Positions 52,586 through 63,786 of a stretch of 64,000 nt of DNA are shown here, one piece after another. The notes below the pieces were generated by a model. It saw only the letters and a program-made list of their open reading frames with translations. It searched no databases and was not told where the DNA came from. The DNA comes from Undaria pinnatifida (Eukaryota > Sar > Phaeophyceae > Laminariales > Alariaceae): NCBI GenBank assembly GCA_012845835.1, contig JABAKD010000013.1, positions 14,097,665-14,161,664 of the forward strand, given 5' to 3'. Numbering within the stretch: the first letter of the stretch is position 1; each line of letters opens with the position of its first letter. The position numbers and the translations under genes are program-made.

Positions 52586-52905
52586 TCAGGTTACGCTAAA
52601 ACGATTCAGCATGCTCTCAATGAACGCCGTCTCCGTGGGTTCCAATGTTCCCAGTTCCCGGTCGCGTTTGAAAGCGCAACACGTGCACCAAGCTAGTTCT
52701 CCGAGGTCATTCGTGGGGAATTTCGCAACTAACCCGGCATGAAAATATTTGCACCTCTCGCACGAGCCTGTAATCACGATATAGTTTACGTGAACAGACA
52801 TGACTAGTTCTACCTTGCCGTCGACAACCATGAGAAAAACACACGGATCAGTCCTAGACTGCTCCATGCCATACTCGACCACTGTTTTTACCAGTAGTCC
52901 GGCCC
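52586..52905 (-). pseudogene. Old Copia-type reverse transcriptase fragment
   Basis: Minus strand: LLVKTVVEYGMEQSRTDPCV, VELVMSVHVNYIVITGS, FPTNDLGELAWCTCCAFKRD and AFIESMLNRFSVT. These are Copia RT blocks. The catalytic VDD core reads VNY, so the enzyme would be dead. The young Copia element is inserted 120 bp away. The sequence differs from that element and comes from another lineage. Confidence 0.72.
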
Positions 52906-53020
52906 ACTGACATCCGCACTATTATAGACCATACGATGATATATTTATGCGCACAGTCTTTCCTGACATGTCGCCACAACCATCGGGTAGTTTCGTGTAT
53001 ATGCTGTGTTAAATTCCGCA

Positions 53021-53025
53021 CGTAC
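53021..53025 (+). repeat. Target-site duplication CGTAC (left)
   Basis: CGTAC immediately before the 5' LTR; repeated at 59439-59443. Confidence 0.92.
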
Positions 53026-53557
53026 TGTTCGTGATAGCGGCATGTATGTATCAACTGTACTGCGGTGAAACTCTGATTGGTTGGTTTGAATAGCAGAACT
53101 GTTGATTGTATGTTGTTGTACCAGAATACTCTTCTTGTGGTGCTACGGTACTTCGGTAGATTGTACATGTGCACGAGTTATACATCGGACCGTAGTGGTG
53201 TGTACGGTACGTTGGTATGTCGGTACGTTGGACACATTGACGAATAGGAACATTCCTGTAGTGTTGCTAACACGATATAGCTTGTCTCAACGAACAGCCT
53301 AGCAATAAGTTACAGTTACATACGTTGTGTCACGGAGGTAAGTTACAGGGATCGTCTCGTGGTATCACCCACGAGCAGTCCCACGGGTATGTACGAGTAG
53401 GCACTATGCGAGGAGGTTTAGGTATTCGACTACGAGCGGTTGTTACTGGGCTGTGGAGAGTTGGCCCACATGACCCACTCCACTTTCTGACCTGTCTCTC
53501 CAGACATTGGTCTCTCTAATATAATACCTTTCTCCAGAAGCCACTGATTTACCAACA
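53026..53557 (+). repeat. 5' LTR, 532 bp
   Basis: Starts TGTTCGTGATAGCGG and ends TTTACCAACA. A TATAATA-like word at 53519-53526 may act as promoter (inferred). It is followed by CGCTATAGCGCTATCGGTCG instead of the usual tRNA-iMet 3'-end primer site. Confidence 0.93.
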
Positions 53558-53645
53558 CGCTATAGCGCTATCGGTCGACTGCTGTACGTCCCCCTGGACT
53601 GTGTGCGACGAGACTGTGAGGGCGGCTTGATCAACCGGCCTCGTC

Positions 53646-54187
53646 ATGGCTGAACAGGAGGGAGGTGACCCTGCGGCAAACCAACAGGGTGACCCGCAGG
53701 GCTTTGGTGAGAGAATGGATTCCTTAGAGTCTCGAGTGTCTCAAATGCTGGATATGTTTTCTAACCAGCAGCAGATGCTCCAGACAGTTGTTGAGACACA
53801 CCAGAGGGAGAATGTGGAATCCTCTAGTTCGCGTGCTGCGCCGCGAGGCATCGAACTAGATTCTGGTGTGCACCAATCGGGTGCTGCCGGTAGGACCGCG
53901 GGGAGTACGGGAGGCGATACCCTAGGCTTTGGCGTGTCCGACATGAGGGTTGGGAGTAGGGGTGTTGTAGACCCAGGCTTGAACCCGCGTGTTTCTGATG
54001 AGAATCGTTCCTCTGTTCCTGCAGTAAACTTTGGTTCAGTTGACGGGACTGTTGGTGGGGCTTTAGGTAGCCAGTCCTCTGTTCCGCCCACTACCTCAGC
54101 AAGTGAGTGGTGGGGAAAAGTCGCTAGTGGGAACACACTGATCCCAGCGGCTGACAGTAGTTCGGGGGGGAGCTTGGGTGGGGTCTT
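53646..54187 (+). pseudogene. Copia gag, N-terminal part (frame 1)
   Basis: ATG at 53646, 88 bp after the LTR. MAEQEGGDPAANQQGDPQG, then a Gln-rich coiled-coil-like stretch and a Gly/Ser-rich linker. The frame runs out at 54287 because of a 1-nt shift near the seven-G run (about 54163-54169). The gag core continues in the next frame from about 54185 (VPKAPEFIGTDVSYPSWSQN). Confidence 0.7.
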
Positions 54188-56257
54188 TTCAAGAAAGTTC
54201 CCAAGGCTCCTGAATTTATCGGTACTGATGTATCGTATCCTTCATGGTCGCAGAATTTTCTGCTCAAAGCTCGTCACTACAATCTGAGCGAGTCGTTCAC
54301 CTGTGATATCGACATTAAAATCGCCGACGTTAATTTCGACTTGACCCCTCGGGTAGAGAAGGGATACAGCGTTGGTGTACTGCGTCAGCATGAGATTGCT
54401 TGGTGGTTTCTGTTCGACTGCTTGAAGAAAGACAGCCACAAAAACATGGCAAGGCAAGCTGGTTCCCCGTATAAGGCTTTTCGCGCGCTCAAGGATCACT
54501 TTCTACCGTTGAGTCAGAGTCAAATTCGAGTGCAGGAAGAAAAACTGAAGTCTCTGCGCATGCGTCCCCACGAGAATCCCACAACTTTCTTTTCATCCAT
54601 CAGAGAGACGCTTGGTGTGTTGACCATGCTTGAAGTAACGAAGGATGATCATGAAGTGTGCAATCTCATGCTGGAAGGACTGTCCCCCGAGTACAAGACT
54701 TTACGTGAGACTCTTGTGGTGTTCTGTTCGAATGACCCCTCTTTCATCGAGACCAAAGTGCGTGAGCGGTACCTAGACTTGCAAGCACAGGGTGGTTCTA
54801 AGAAGCAAAATAGTGTTGCTCTGGTGTCTAGGCCTGCGAAGAAGAAGAGTAACTTCAAGAAGCACAACAAGCAGAAGTCTAACTCTGAGTCTGATTCCTC
54901 GAAGAAGTCTTTTCAGGGGAGGTGTCGCAAGTGTGGGGAGGTGGGTCACATGAAGCTCGACTGCAAGGCTCGCGTCATCCCTCATCCTTCGCAGACTGGA
55001 AAGCCCGAGGCCGACGAGAATGAGAGCGGTGAGCAGTGTGCTATTCCTGATTCGGATCTGGTGTGCAGAAATGGTAGTTACCGCATGAGTGATGACTGCC
55101 AAAAGGTGTTGCTTGCAGCATGTCGTAAGGAAGTGGTCTTGAAGGCGTGTGATGATTTGAGTAGGATGTGGTATGATGTCTCTGGTCTGAAGTGTCTGAT
55201 GACGTCCCGTGATGATCTGATTATGAGCGCCGTCAGTAATGATATGATCCTGAAAGCTGTCAACAAGGATAGATATGTCGAGGATTGGTATGCTGACACA
55301 GGCACTTCATATCACATGACTGATTCCCTGTCTTGCATGAGAGACTTGAAGCCTTGCCACAGAAGTGTGAATGGAATTGGTGGCGTGTCTTGTGAAGTAG
55401 CTTACTCCGGAACGCTAGACTTGGTATTTGTGACTGCCGACAGTGAGTTCTCCGTGGAATTGAAGAACGTATTGTACTCTCCCAACTTGGGGTATAATCT
55501 CTTTTCTCCGAGTGCTGAGTTTGATGGTGAGTCATGGAATGGTCTTGGTGGTCCTAATGGTGTTATGACTGCATTCAATGGACAAGTAACTTTTCAGAAC
55601 TTCGATGGCATGCTGATTGCGTCTGCGTATCGCCTAGGAGAAGCCTGTGTTGGTACGGTGTTGGCTGCTCTCACTCCCGCCAACCCCAAGCATGAAACTA
55701 CGATGGATATCAACAATTTCCACAATATTTATGCACATTCGCACGAGGGTCTGCTTCGCACTACTGCAAAGCGATTAGATACCAAGTTGGTTGGTGACAT
55801 GCATGCTTGTTCAGGGTGTTCGATGTCGAAGGCTATTCGGAAAGGAATCGTTCGGGAAACTAAACCTCGATCGGATAAAAAGTTGGGCAGAGTTTTTGTT
55901 GACCTGGGAGGAAGGAAGGACATTGCGTCCGTAGGGGGAAAACATTACCCCATGATTGTGAAGGATGATTTCACGAGACGTGCATGGCTGTATTTCCTGA
56001 AAAATAAATCAGACGCTGGCAGTGCTTTCCGGAGTTTTCTTGCGAGTGTGCGTGCTGATGGTGTCCCGTCATTGGTTGAGATTGTTAGGTCTGACAATGG
56101 TGGGGAGTTTTTCGGGGGGGGGTTTGCATCTGTGTGCAACGAGCTTTTGATCAAACAAGAGTTCACACCGGCTTATAGTCCGCAATATAATGGTGTTGCA
56201 GAGCGTGGGCTGGGATTGATAGAGGAGGCCGCGATGGCGGCTCGTATTCAAGCTTAA
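54188..56257 (+). pseudogene. Copia gag core, zinc knuckle, protease and integrase
   Basis: Same frame as the rest of pol. Gag core (SWSQNFLLKARHYNLSE; LKDHFLPLSQSQ), CCHC knuckle CRKCGEVGHMKLDC (54923-54964), aspartic protease WYADTGTSYHMT (Asp at 55294), integrase HHCC region (HNIYAHSHEGLL .. CSGC) and the DDE core: Asp at 55901 (VFVDLGG), Asp at 56092 (RSDNGGEF), Glu at 56201 (NGVAERG). Ends at an in-frame TAA (56255-56257) inside the integrase. Confidence 0.85.
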
Positions 56258-57448
56258 GTTCTTTTTGGGCATGTACATTTACCTAAGACTGATAAACTCT
56301 GGGCTGAGGCTATGCACTGGGCTTGCGAAGCGATGAACCACACTGCGTGTTCTGCTAACCCTGAATCCAAATCGCCGTATGAAATGTGGTATGGTGAACC
56401 TCGTCCCGCTAGACCGTATCCGTTTTTGAAGCCCGCCTACTGTAGGTGGCAGCGACCGTCAAAGCTGCTGCCGAAGGGTGAGAGTTGTTTCTATGTCGGT
56501 CCTTCGAGAGACCACCCGCGTGATTGTCATAGAGTACTTACGAGGGCTGGTACTATTCAAGAAACGAGGGATGTGACGTGGGAGGTGCTGCCGTCACAGC
56601 TCCCTCTGCTGCAACCTTCTTTGCCGATAGAGGTAGCAGAGGAGGGAGGGGAGGATAGTGACGACGATGTTGAAACCGAGATATGGCCGCTTGTGGGAAG
56701 AGGAGTCGCTCACACACTTTTGAAACGTGATGCCGTGCCCTCTGGTGCGGGAGTCGAGGAGGTTGAGAGTGTTGGCGCAGGTAGTATAGGCCCGTCCTTT
56801 TCTGTTCCATCTTCCCCTGCTGAACCGTCTGCCCCCGTGAACATTTCTTCTGGTAGTGTAGCTCCTTCTGTGTCTTCGCCTGTGAATGACGGGGAGGGCC
56901 AGGGAGGGCAGGAATCAGGAGAGGTAGAGATGGGGGATCTGGGAGGGGATGATGAGGTAGAGTCGATGGGGCAGGGAGGGCATGATGATGAAGAGTCGAT
57001 TGGGTCGGGAGGACTGGTAGAGGCGGAGGCATCCCCTCCAGCCGCTCGTCGTCCGCGGCATGTGGCCGAGCTTGCTGACTTTAATACTTCCGCGCGTGAA
57101 AATGATGAAGTGAGAGAAGGTAGGACTCGCGCGCAAACTCGTGCAGTCAACCAGCAGAGTGTACCCGGCCTCATGGCCACCCTAGGACCCATCTTCGCGA
57201 CAGAGGTCGTGTACTCATTGTTGTCGGAGCAGAGAGCAGGTGATGAGACGGAATTGCCGAAAGAACTGGTTCAGGATGTAGAATCGGAGCCTGGTAGTTA
57301 TCAGGAAGCCCCGCGTTCGAAGTACGCTGAGATTTGGGAAGGAGCCAGGTCTGCCGAAATTGAAGGCTTGATAAGAGCAGGAACGTTCACGTTGGCAGTA
57401 AAAGTCCCGATAGGCTGTAATGTGATTGATGCTAGATGGGTTTTCTAG
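56258..57448 (+). pseudogene. Copia integrase C-terminus and linker to RT
   Basis: Reading continues in the same frame after the TAA: KLWAEAMHWACEAMNHTAC, SPYEMWYGEPRP, CFYVGPSRDH. A long acidic Gly/Ser/Glu linker follows, then the RT start NVIDARWVF, where a TAG (57446-57448) replaces the expected Lys codon. Confidence 0.8.
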
Positions 57449-58831
57449 TGGAAAGCAGACGAAACAGGAAAGATAGTGAAGGCCAAGGCTAGGCTTGTAG
57501 CGAAGGGCTTCAAGCAGAAGTATGGTGTGGATTATCTTGAGACATTCTCGCCTACCGCAAATGCTGCATCTTTACGATTGCTGATAGTGTTGGCGTGTTT
57601 GTACAATTTGGAATTACTCCACTGGGATATTGAGCAAGCATTTGTTCAGTCGGAATTGGATCACGAGGTGTTCATGAAGTTGCCTCCTGGCTGCGGGTCG
57701 ATGTCAGGAAAGGTTGTCCGTTTGAACAAGAGTTTGTACGGATTGAAGCAGGCTTCTAGGACATTTTACAAGAGGCTGGTGTCGGAACTGAAGAGGACTG
57801 GTTTTGAGCAGTCAATGTCTGACCCCTGTGTCCTGCGTTTCATGATGGGAGACGAGGTATTGGGGATGGTCGCGATCGACGTGGATGACATTCTGTATGC
57901 AGGAAGTAACAGCCTTGCCAAGGTGGTTGTGGCAGCACTAGGTGACTCTCTTCCTACGAAGGACTTGGGGGAGATCAAGTTCTTTCTAGGTTGTGAATAT
58001 ATTCGCGACCGTGAGGCTGGTACGATTGAGATTTCTCAGGAAAGTTATATCAGGAGTGTTCTCGAGAGATTCAATATATGTCGCACCAGCTCGATCCCTG
58101 CTTCCCTTGCCAATGATAACAGGTCCGTGATGGAGGATGAGGGGGCAGGAGATGTGCCGTTCCGAGTGGTGGTGGGGAGCCTGATGTGGATTGCCAGCCA
58201 GACAAGGCCCGACATCGCGAATGCTGTGCGGGCGGTGGCGAGGCACTCTGACGAACCAAAGAGGAGCCACTGGAAGGCAGCTCAGAAGATTCTCAATTAT
58301 CTTCTGGAAACGGCGCATCTGACTTTGAAGTTCAAGCAGGATAGTTCGGTAGACGCAGGCACGGTGGTGTATGTAGATGCTGACTTTGCAAGTAGGGCCA
58401 CTGACCGTAGATCAGTTTCGGGTGCGATGGTTTTCGTGGCGGCGATGCTTGTAGTTTGGATTTCTAGGACGCAGAAATGCGTTTCACAGTCAACTTCAGA
58501 AGCAGAGTATCTTGCGATGGGAGATGGTGTAAAGGAGGCTCTGTTTGTAAACGGAATGCTTCAGTTCCTGAGGCCTAGTGCGAAGCCTCGTAAGATAGAT
58601 GTCCTTGAAGACAACGAGGGAGCGATTGCGCTCGCAGAGAACCCGCTGAGCTCTAGTAGGAGTAAGCACATCGATGTGAGGCACCACTTTCTTAGGAATC
58701 TGACCGAGGAGGGTGTGATCGAAGTCACCCACGTCCCCAGCGAGAAACAACACGCGGACATCCTCACGAAGGCGTTGCCGAGAGATCTTTTTGAAGTTCA
58801 CCGCGACTTTGCACTTGGTATCAAGAAGTAG
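57449..58831 (+). pseudogene. Copia reverse transcriptase and RNase H
   Basis: After the TAG the frame is open to TAG at 58829. RT blocks are KARLVAKGFKQKYGVDYLET, LLHWDIEQAFVQSELDHEV, YGLKQASRTFYKRL and the catalytic AIDVDDILYAG (Asp codons at 57878, 57884 and 57887). RNase H shows VVYVDADFA, SQSTSEAEYLAM, LEDNEGAIALAENP and KHIDVRHHFLRN, then HADILTKALPRD. Catalytic residues all look intact. Confidence 0.88.
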
Positions 58832-58897
58832 AAGTCTGAGTCGTTTTGTTTTTGTTTTTGTTTGATATGTATTTGGTCTGGTAGATACAACAGCCCC

Positions 58898-58906
58898 GAG
58901 GGAGGG
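58898..58906 (+). other. Polypurine tract of the Copia element
   Basis: GAGGGAGGG directly before the 3' LTR; primes plus-strand synthesis in this class. Confidence 0.85.
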
Positions 58907-59438
58907 TGTTCGTGATAGCGGCATGTATGTATCAACTGTACTGCGGTGAAACTCTGATTGGTTGGTTTGAATAGCAGAACTGTTGATTGTATGTTGTTGT
59001 ACCAGAATACTCTTCTTGTGGTGCTACGGTACTTCGGTAGATTGTACATGTGCACGAGTTATACATCGGACCGTAGTGGTGTGTACGGTACGTTGGTATG
59101 TCGGTACGTTGGACACATTGACGAATAGGAACATTCCTGTAGTGTTGCTAACACGATATAGCTTGTCTCAACGAACAGCCTAGCAATAAGTTACAGTTAC
59201 ATACGTTGTGTCACGGAGGTAAGTTACAGGGATCGTCTCGTGGTATCACCCACGAGCAGTCCCACGGGTATGTACGAGTAGGCACTATGCGAGGAGGTTT
59301 AGGTATTCGACTACGAGCGGTTGTTACTGGGCTGTGGAGAGTTGGCCCACATGACCCACTCCACTTTCTGACCTGTCTCTCCAGACATTGGTCTCTCTAA
59401 TATAATACCTTTCTCCAGAAGCCACTGATTTACCAACA
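58907..59438 (+). repeat. 3' LTR, 532 bp
   Basis: No difference from the 5' LTR was found when compared line by line. Followed by the CGTAC duplication. Confidence 0.95.
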
Positions 59439-59443
59439 CGTAC
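59439..59443 (+). repeat. Target-site duplication CGTAC (right)
   Basis: Exact copy of 53021-53025. Confidence 0.92.
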
Positions 59444-60559
59444 AAAAGATCGCGTGACGTCGAAATAAAACATGTTTAATCCCTTCTCATTTGTAACAGC
59501 GGCCAGAACTACTCTATGTACTACACTACAACTCTACAACTGACGCTGAACATAGAGTTGGTGCGATCGTCTCAAAGTAATCGACGTCCTGAACCTGGCT
59601 AAACCCCTTACCCACAACTCTAACCTTTAGCTTCGCTATGAAGCAATCTTAATATTTATTGTAGGAAAATGCCCTATTTGCTCCTACAGATCTCTGCCCC
59701 TTCGTCGATCCCGCGGCTTTGCACGCTCCGGCCGTGGTGTGACCGTTAAGCTATAGGGCCATCGCATCATGCCACGCCGTTTTACGCCCGCTACGGACTG
59801 CAGTAGCAGCAGCAGCAGCAGACCTTGTCGTGCAGCAGTGCGTTCAGCCCCTCGCCGGCTCACCCTTACAGCAGCGCTGTCGGACATGATCTCCCTCATC
59901 TCTTGCATCATCGATGCTTGCTTATTCTCCATCATCAGCTGAAGCTAGATCTTCAACTGCTGAAACTCCTATTTGGAGTCTCACTCCTATGAAGATATCC
60001 TCGCCTTCTGGTACCAGAACTCCCACGTTCAAGACACCAGTGTTGTCGTAGAGTCCGAGCCCGGATGCCCTGACCGACGACTTTTACTATCTCCGTTGTA
60101 TAAGAGGACAGAGAACAGAAAGAGAGCAGGGAGCGGAGAGCGGAAAGGGAGAGCGGAGAGCGGAGAGCGGGAGAGCGGAGTGCTCGAGCCCTCCTTCCAC
60201 GAGAAATTTGCAAACAAAACGACGACGAACATATACGCAGCCCTCTGCAACTTTTATAACCGTCGTGCTGTGACGATTCAAATTAACAAGACATGCCATG
60301 ACATGCACAATAAGCAGCTCCAACTCAGGCTGTGACGCTTCGGTTTGCGCAACACGCGTAGAAAGCACCCGCACCGCAGTGCGCCGTCGCGACAAGGACG
60401 CCGCTTCATCGGCATAGGATACGGGGGATACACCCACAGCCCCGGGCAGAAACGCCCAGAAAATACTTTGAAAAACGTTCCTTTTGATATGCGCCGCTAC
60501 TATAAATGACCTCCGGATGCCACAGGCCCTCGACTTCGACTAAATTGGTAACTCTCCCC
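59444..60559. other. Unassigned region with tRNA-like remnant and short repeats
   Basis: On the minus strand TATAGCTTAACGGTCACACC (59733-59752) resembles a tRNA D-arm. A degenerate T-arm (CGGGATCGACGAAGG) follows 30 bp on; it cannot fold as a full tRNA. A GAGCGGA minisatellite lies at 60125-60180. CAG repeats at 59800-59820. No gene. Confidence 0.4.
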
Positions 60560-61060
60560 GCACGCCTCTATGACTCCCAGATAATCACCGATCAGCCAAT
60601 GGGGGGTAAGCTTTCCACACCGTGCGGGTCGGTATCGACCTAGGAGAACGCTTTTTCGTCCCCGTGTTGCTGGGGTTGTAGACGTATGTAGTGGTTTCTG
60701 GTCCGGGGATGAGACATTATCATTATCCTCTGGCGGAACCTCGGTGTTGATCTGAGGGGCAATTCTCCTCTCGCGCTGACTCTATGGTCCTCATTCAATC
60801 AGTAATCAGCCGATGGGCGGTGGGTTTTACACAACGTGCGAGGCGGTATCGACCCTGGAGATCGCTGGTTTCGTCTCCGAGTTGTTGGCGTCGCAAATCT
60901 TTGAGTTGACGTTTGATCCAGGGATGGAACGTCACCCTCCTCTGGCGTCGCTGGCTCCACAAGCCACAGCCAATCAGCAGCCAGCCGATAGAGCCGGAGT
61001 TTCCACGCCGTGCGGGGCGATATCAACGCGGTAGATCACCGTTTTCGAGCCCGGTTTGTC
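60560..61060 (+). repeat. Minisatellite J, three diverged units
   Basis: CAGCC(A/G)AT.G...GGT..GTTTTCCACACCGTGCGGG.CGGTATCGACC recurs at about 60593, 60807 and 60980 (spacing 214 and 173 bp). Inverted relative to 49850-50480. Confidence 0.55.
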
Positions 61061-61182
61061 AGAGTTGTTTTGATATGGAGAGATTCCTGGATCGTCGATG
61101 GGACCTTATCCTCCCCGCCTGCGGCGAAAAATCGATTGCTCTGTGGCTGGAATATTCTTGTTCTCAGCAGCTACTTTCTGTA

Positions 61183-61940
61183 TCAAAACGAGGGGCCGAA
61201 CGGAAAACCCTTGAAGGGGTCGGTCCAGTTGAGCGATAGCGTCACCTTGAGAACATTGGCGACCGTGCAAGATTTGGCACCCTTGCGAGTGGTATCGGTG
61301 GTGTTGCAGATCCGTACCCAGCCACCGGCGGTGTTGGTAGGGGCTTGCTTGAGTGCGTTGAAGAGCGGCGAATTTTTGCGCTCCATGTGGGAGACGGCGA
61401 GGGCGTGCTGCTCGCACACCAGCTCGTTCGATCACCTGCAAGATGGTAGTATTCTGGGTGGTTGCGGGCGGGGTTCTGATAACCTACCGGAGCTGGCGAT
61501 GGCGAGGGTAGGTACGGGAGGTGGTTCATGCGCACCTCTTTTGGGGCTATATCTGGTAGAGATGTAGATCGGGCTGCTGTAGGCAGCTTCCAGGTGCGGC
61601 AAGTGTAGGTTCCAGTCATCCAGTCTTTCGTTGACGATGATCGCGACCTTCTGAGCCACGGTGTGGCTTACTTGCTCGACGCCATCGTTGCCGTCTGGGT
61701 GGTGGGTGCCTGTCGCGATTTTCCGCATGTCTAACCGCTTGTACACATCAAGTGACAGCTTGAAGCATAATAGATGACCGTGATTGGAAAGGAGGCTGAT
61801 CGGAAGCCTCCATAGAGGGAGATGTCTGTTGACCAGGATGTCGGCGATTTCTTCAGCCGTGAATTTTGCAACAGAAACGGCATACATGTCAGCGAGTCGG
61901 CTGCAAAGCTCCGCGGAGGGTAGGATATAGGAGTTCCCTC
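61183..61940 (-). pseudogene. Ty3/Gypsy integrase region, decayed
   Basis: From about 61940 downwards: GNSYILPSAELCSRLADMYA, FTAEEIADILVNRHLPLW, KLSLDVYKRLDMRKIATGTH, HPDGNDGVEQVSHTVAQKV and ERLDDWNLHLPHLEAAYSSP. Then, after frame changes, CEQHALAVSHMERKNS and LSLNWTDPFKGFPFGPSF (the post-integrase segment). The second catalytic motif, normally SDNG, reads SNHG, and the frame is broken at least twice. Confidence 0.78.
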
Positions 61941-63469
61941 GAGGTGTAATACGGAGGGTCCGACGTAGTCACCGCAACAGCAGAGATAGATGGTGAGGAG
62001 GGAGAAAGGAGAGATTGGTGCACCGCCAGATGAGAGGGCCTGCGCTCGTCGTACTGTAAGCATCGACGACGCTGTCACTCTGTGAAGATGCGCATGTCAA
62101 TCCACAAGACAAGGTTCTCGAGCATAGAAGTTGTGAGAGCAACACCGAGGTGGCAGAACGCGTTGGCGCGGCAGGCCTGCATGCTCCACGGGTGTGTTAG
62201 CAGGGGAATGCAGCTTGGCGTGAGATCGGCATCTAAAAGGCGGGCCGTGGGGATCGTCTGGACAAGCCAGGGCGGAGGGCATTAGTTTCCGAACGAGGGA
62301 GACGCTTCCTATTTCGTCCGTGTAGAAACACCCTTGGTCGACTATAGAACGCACTTCCGATAGCGGTGTCCGTTTGTGAAACGGACTATAGAACGGAAAC
62401 TGCCTGGAAGAACCGAGCAACGTCAGCAGAGGTCGTGTAGGATGGTGGCGTCACAAACCGGTTCGGCGCGTTCTTCACGCGCCCAGTCGGTGTCCGAGAA
62501 TCTCTTGATAGATTCGAATAACTCGACTTCTGCCATATGTGGACTACTCGGGGAGAGTGACTGGAGTGCTGGCACGTGTCAGCCCGGGGGGGACTAACGA
62601 GGTCGCAGCAGGGTTGACCGCATCGGTGACGTGCTGAATCAGCAGAATAGAAACTGGGCCGACGAGGCGCGCGGGCGAAACGCCAAACGCCAAGGCGGTC
62701 CGAGGCTGGCGCGGCTGTTGCACCTTGGGAGTTGGTCGTGAGGCTGGGCGTGAGTTTGACGTTTGCGCAAGCTCCGACACCGACGTTTCTTAAGAGCTCC
62801 AACCCACCCTAGGTTCACAGTGTTCATGCGAAGGCAGGTGATACGCGGCGGGCGTCGGTCAGTTGTTTTTTTCAATATTCGCCGACTGGCGGGTGAAAAA
62901 CAGACGATAAGCAAACATCACTGTCGGATGCAACCATTGGTTGATGCCCGGGTAGGAGTAGGTTCACAGAAGGGCACTCATGATGTACAAGCAGAGAAAG
63001 GGAAATGTATAGAACATCGTTGCCCCGTGGGAGCTCGTAGAAGATGCGCCAGTCAAGCCACGACGGAATAGAAATCATCAATATAAAAACATCCATATTG
63101 TATCTGTGGAAACACCAACAAATACGGTTACATGAATATCTTGTCACCGAGTACGTGAGCATCCTCAACAGCCCCTCTGCTCCCTGCTCGGTGAACGGGT
63201 AACACAGCATTGCTCGTCATACCCCCGTGATTTAAAACAAGATCATCATGCAATCAAATCCAACAGGATACTCAAAACCCAAATACCAGACAAAAATCGA
63301 ACCTCAGATTCAATCCAAATCAGTTGAATATAGTGGTGTTAACCCCAACATCAACCCGGTAATCATCACTCAGCTGCCGTAACTAGGGGCATCCACCCCA
63401 GTAATCAAACAGCCATCAGCTGCTGTTGAATGAAGTAGGGTTGAACCGAGCATATTCCCATAACTCCAA
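61941..63469. other. Unassigned region, possibly more of the decayed Gypsy element
   Basis: Minus-strand frames (62097-62420, 62386-62802, 62872-63210) have no motif I can place. Their position upstream of the integrase would suit the RNase H/RT region of the same element, but no catalytic block is visible. Confidence 0.3.
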
Positions 63470-63715
63470 CATCTTCTAATAATCAAACTCACACCTCAAA
63501 TATCAAAAACAGAATATCATATTCCGTAATAAGAATATCATAATCCAAAAATAGAATGTCAAATCTCAAAACAAATCTGAAAACTCAAAAATAGAGTCTA
63601 TTAACCTCAAAACCAGAACCTCGAAACTCAAAAATAGAATCTCAAATATGAAAAACAGAATTTGAAAACTCAAAAACAGAATCCCAAAGCTTAAAAATGG
63701 AATCTCCAGCTCAAA
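63470..63715. repeat. A-rich minisatellite (CTCAAAAATAGAATCTCAAA)
   Basis: About a dozen imperfect 17-22 bp units with AGAAT and CTCAAA words, ending near the ATATATATGTGTATAG word. Confidence 0.7.
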
Positions 63716-63786
63716 TGCAGAAGCCATATATATATGTGTATAGTACGGCGATCTACCGACTCGAAAATCACCCTCTCAGTCCTAAC

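Larger units (their letters stand above)
53026..59438 (+). mobile_element. Ty1/Copia LTR retrotransposon, structurally complete
   Basis: A 6.4-kb element with 532-bp LTRs (53026-53557 and 58907-59438) that appear identical throughout by eye. It has TG..CA ends, a perfect 5-bp CGTAC duplication and a purine tract (GAGGGAGGG, 58898-58906) before the 3' LTR. The domain order gag, protease, integrase, RT, RNase H is Copia. Coding capacity is broken by a frameshift near 54165-54187 and stops at 56255 and 57446. Identical LTRs imply a very recent insertion, so the breaks predate or closely follow it. Mobilisation in trans by an intact relative is likely. Confidence 0.95.

Noticed and set aside
59690-59765. 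tRNA gene on the minus strand
   Set aside because: D-arm-like start but degenerate T-arm and no U before the would-be anticodon.
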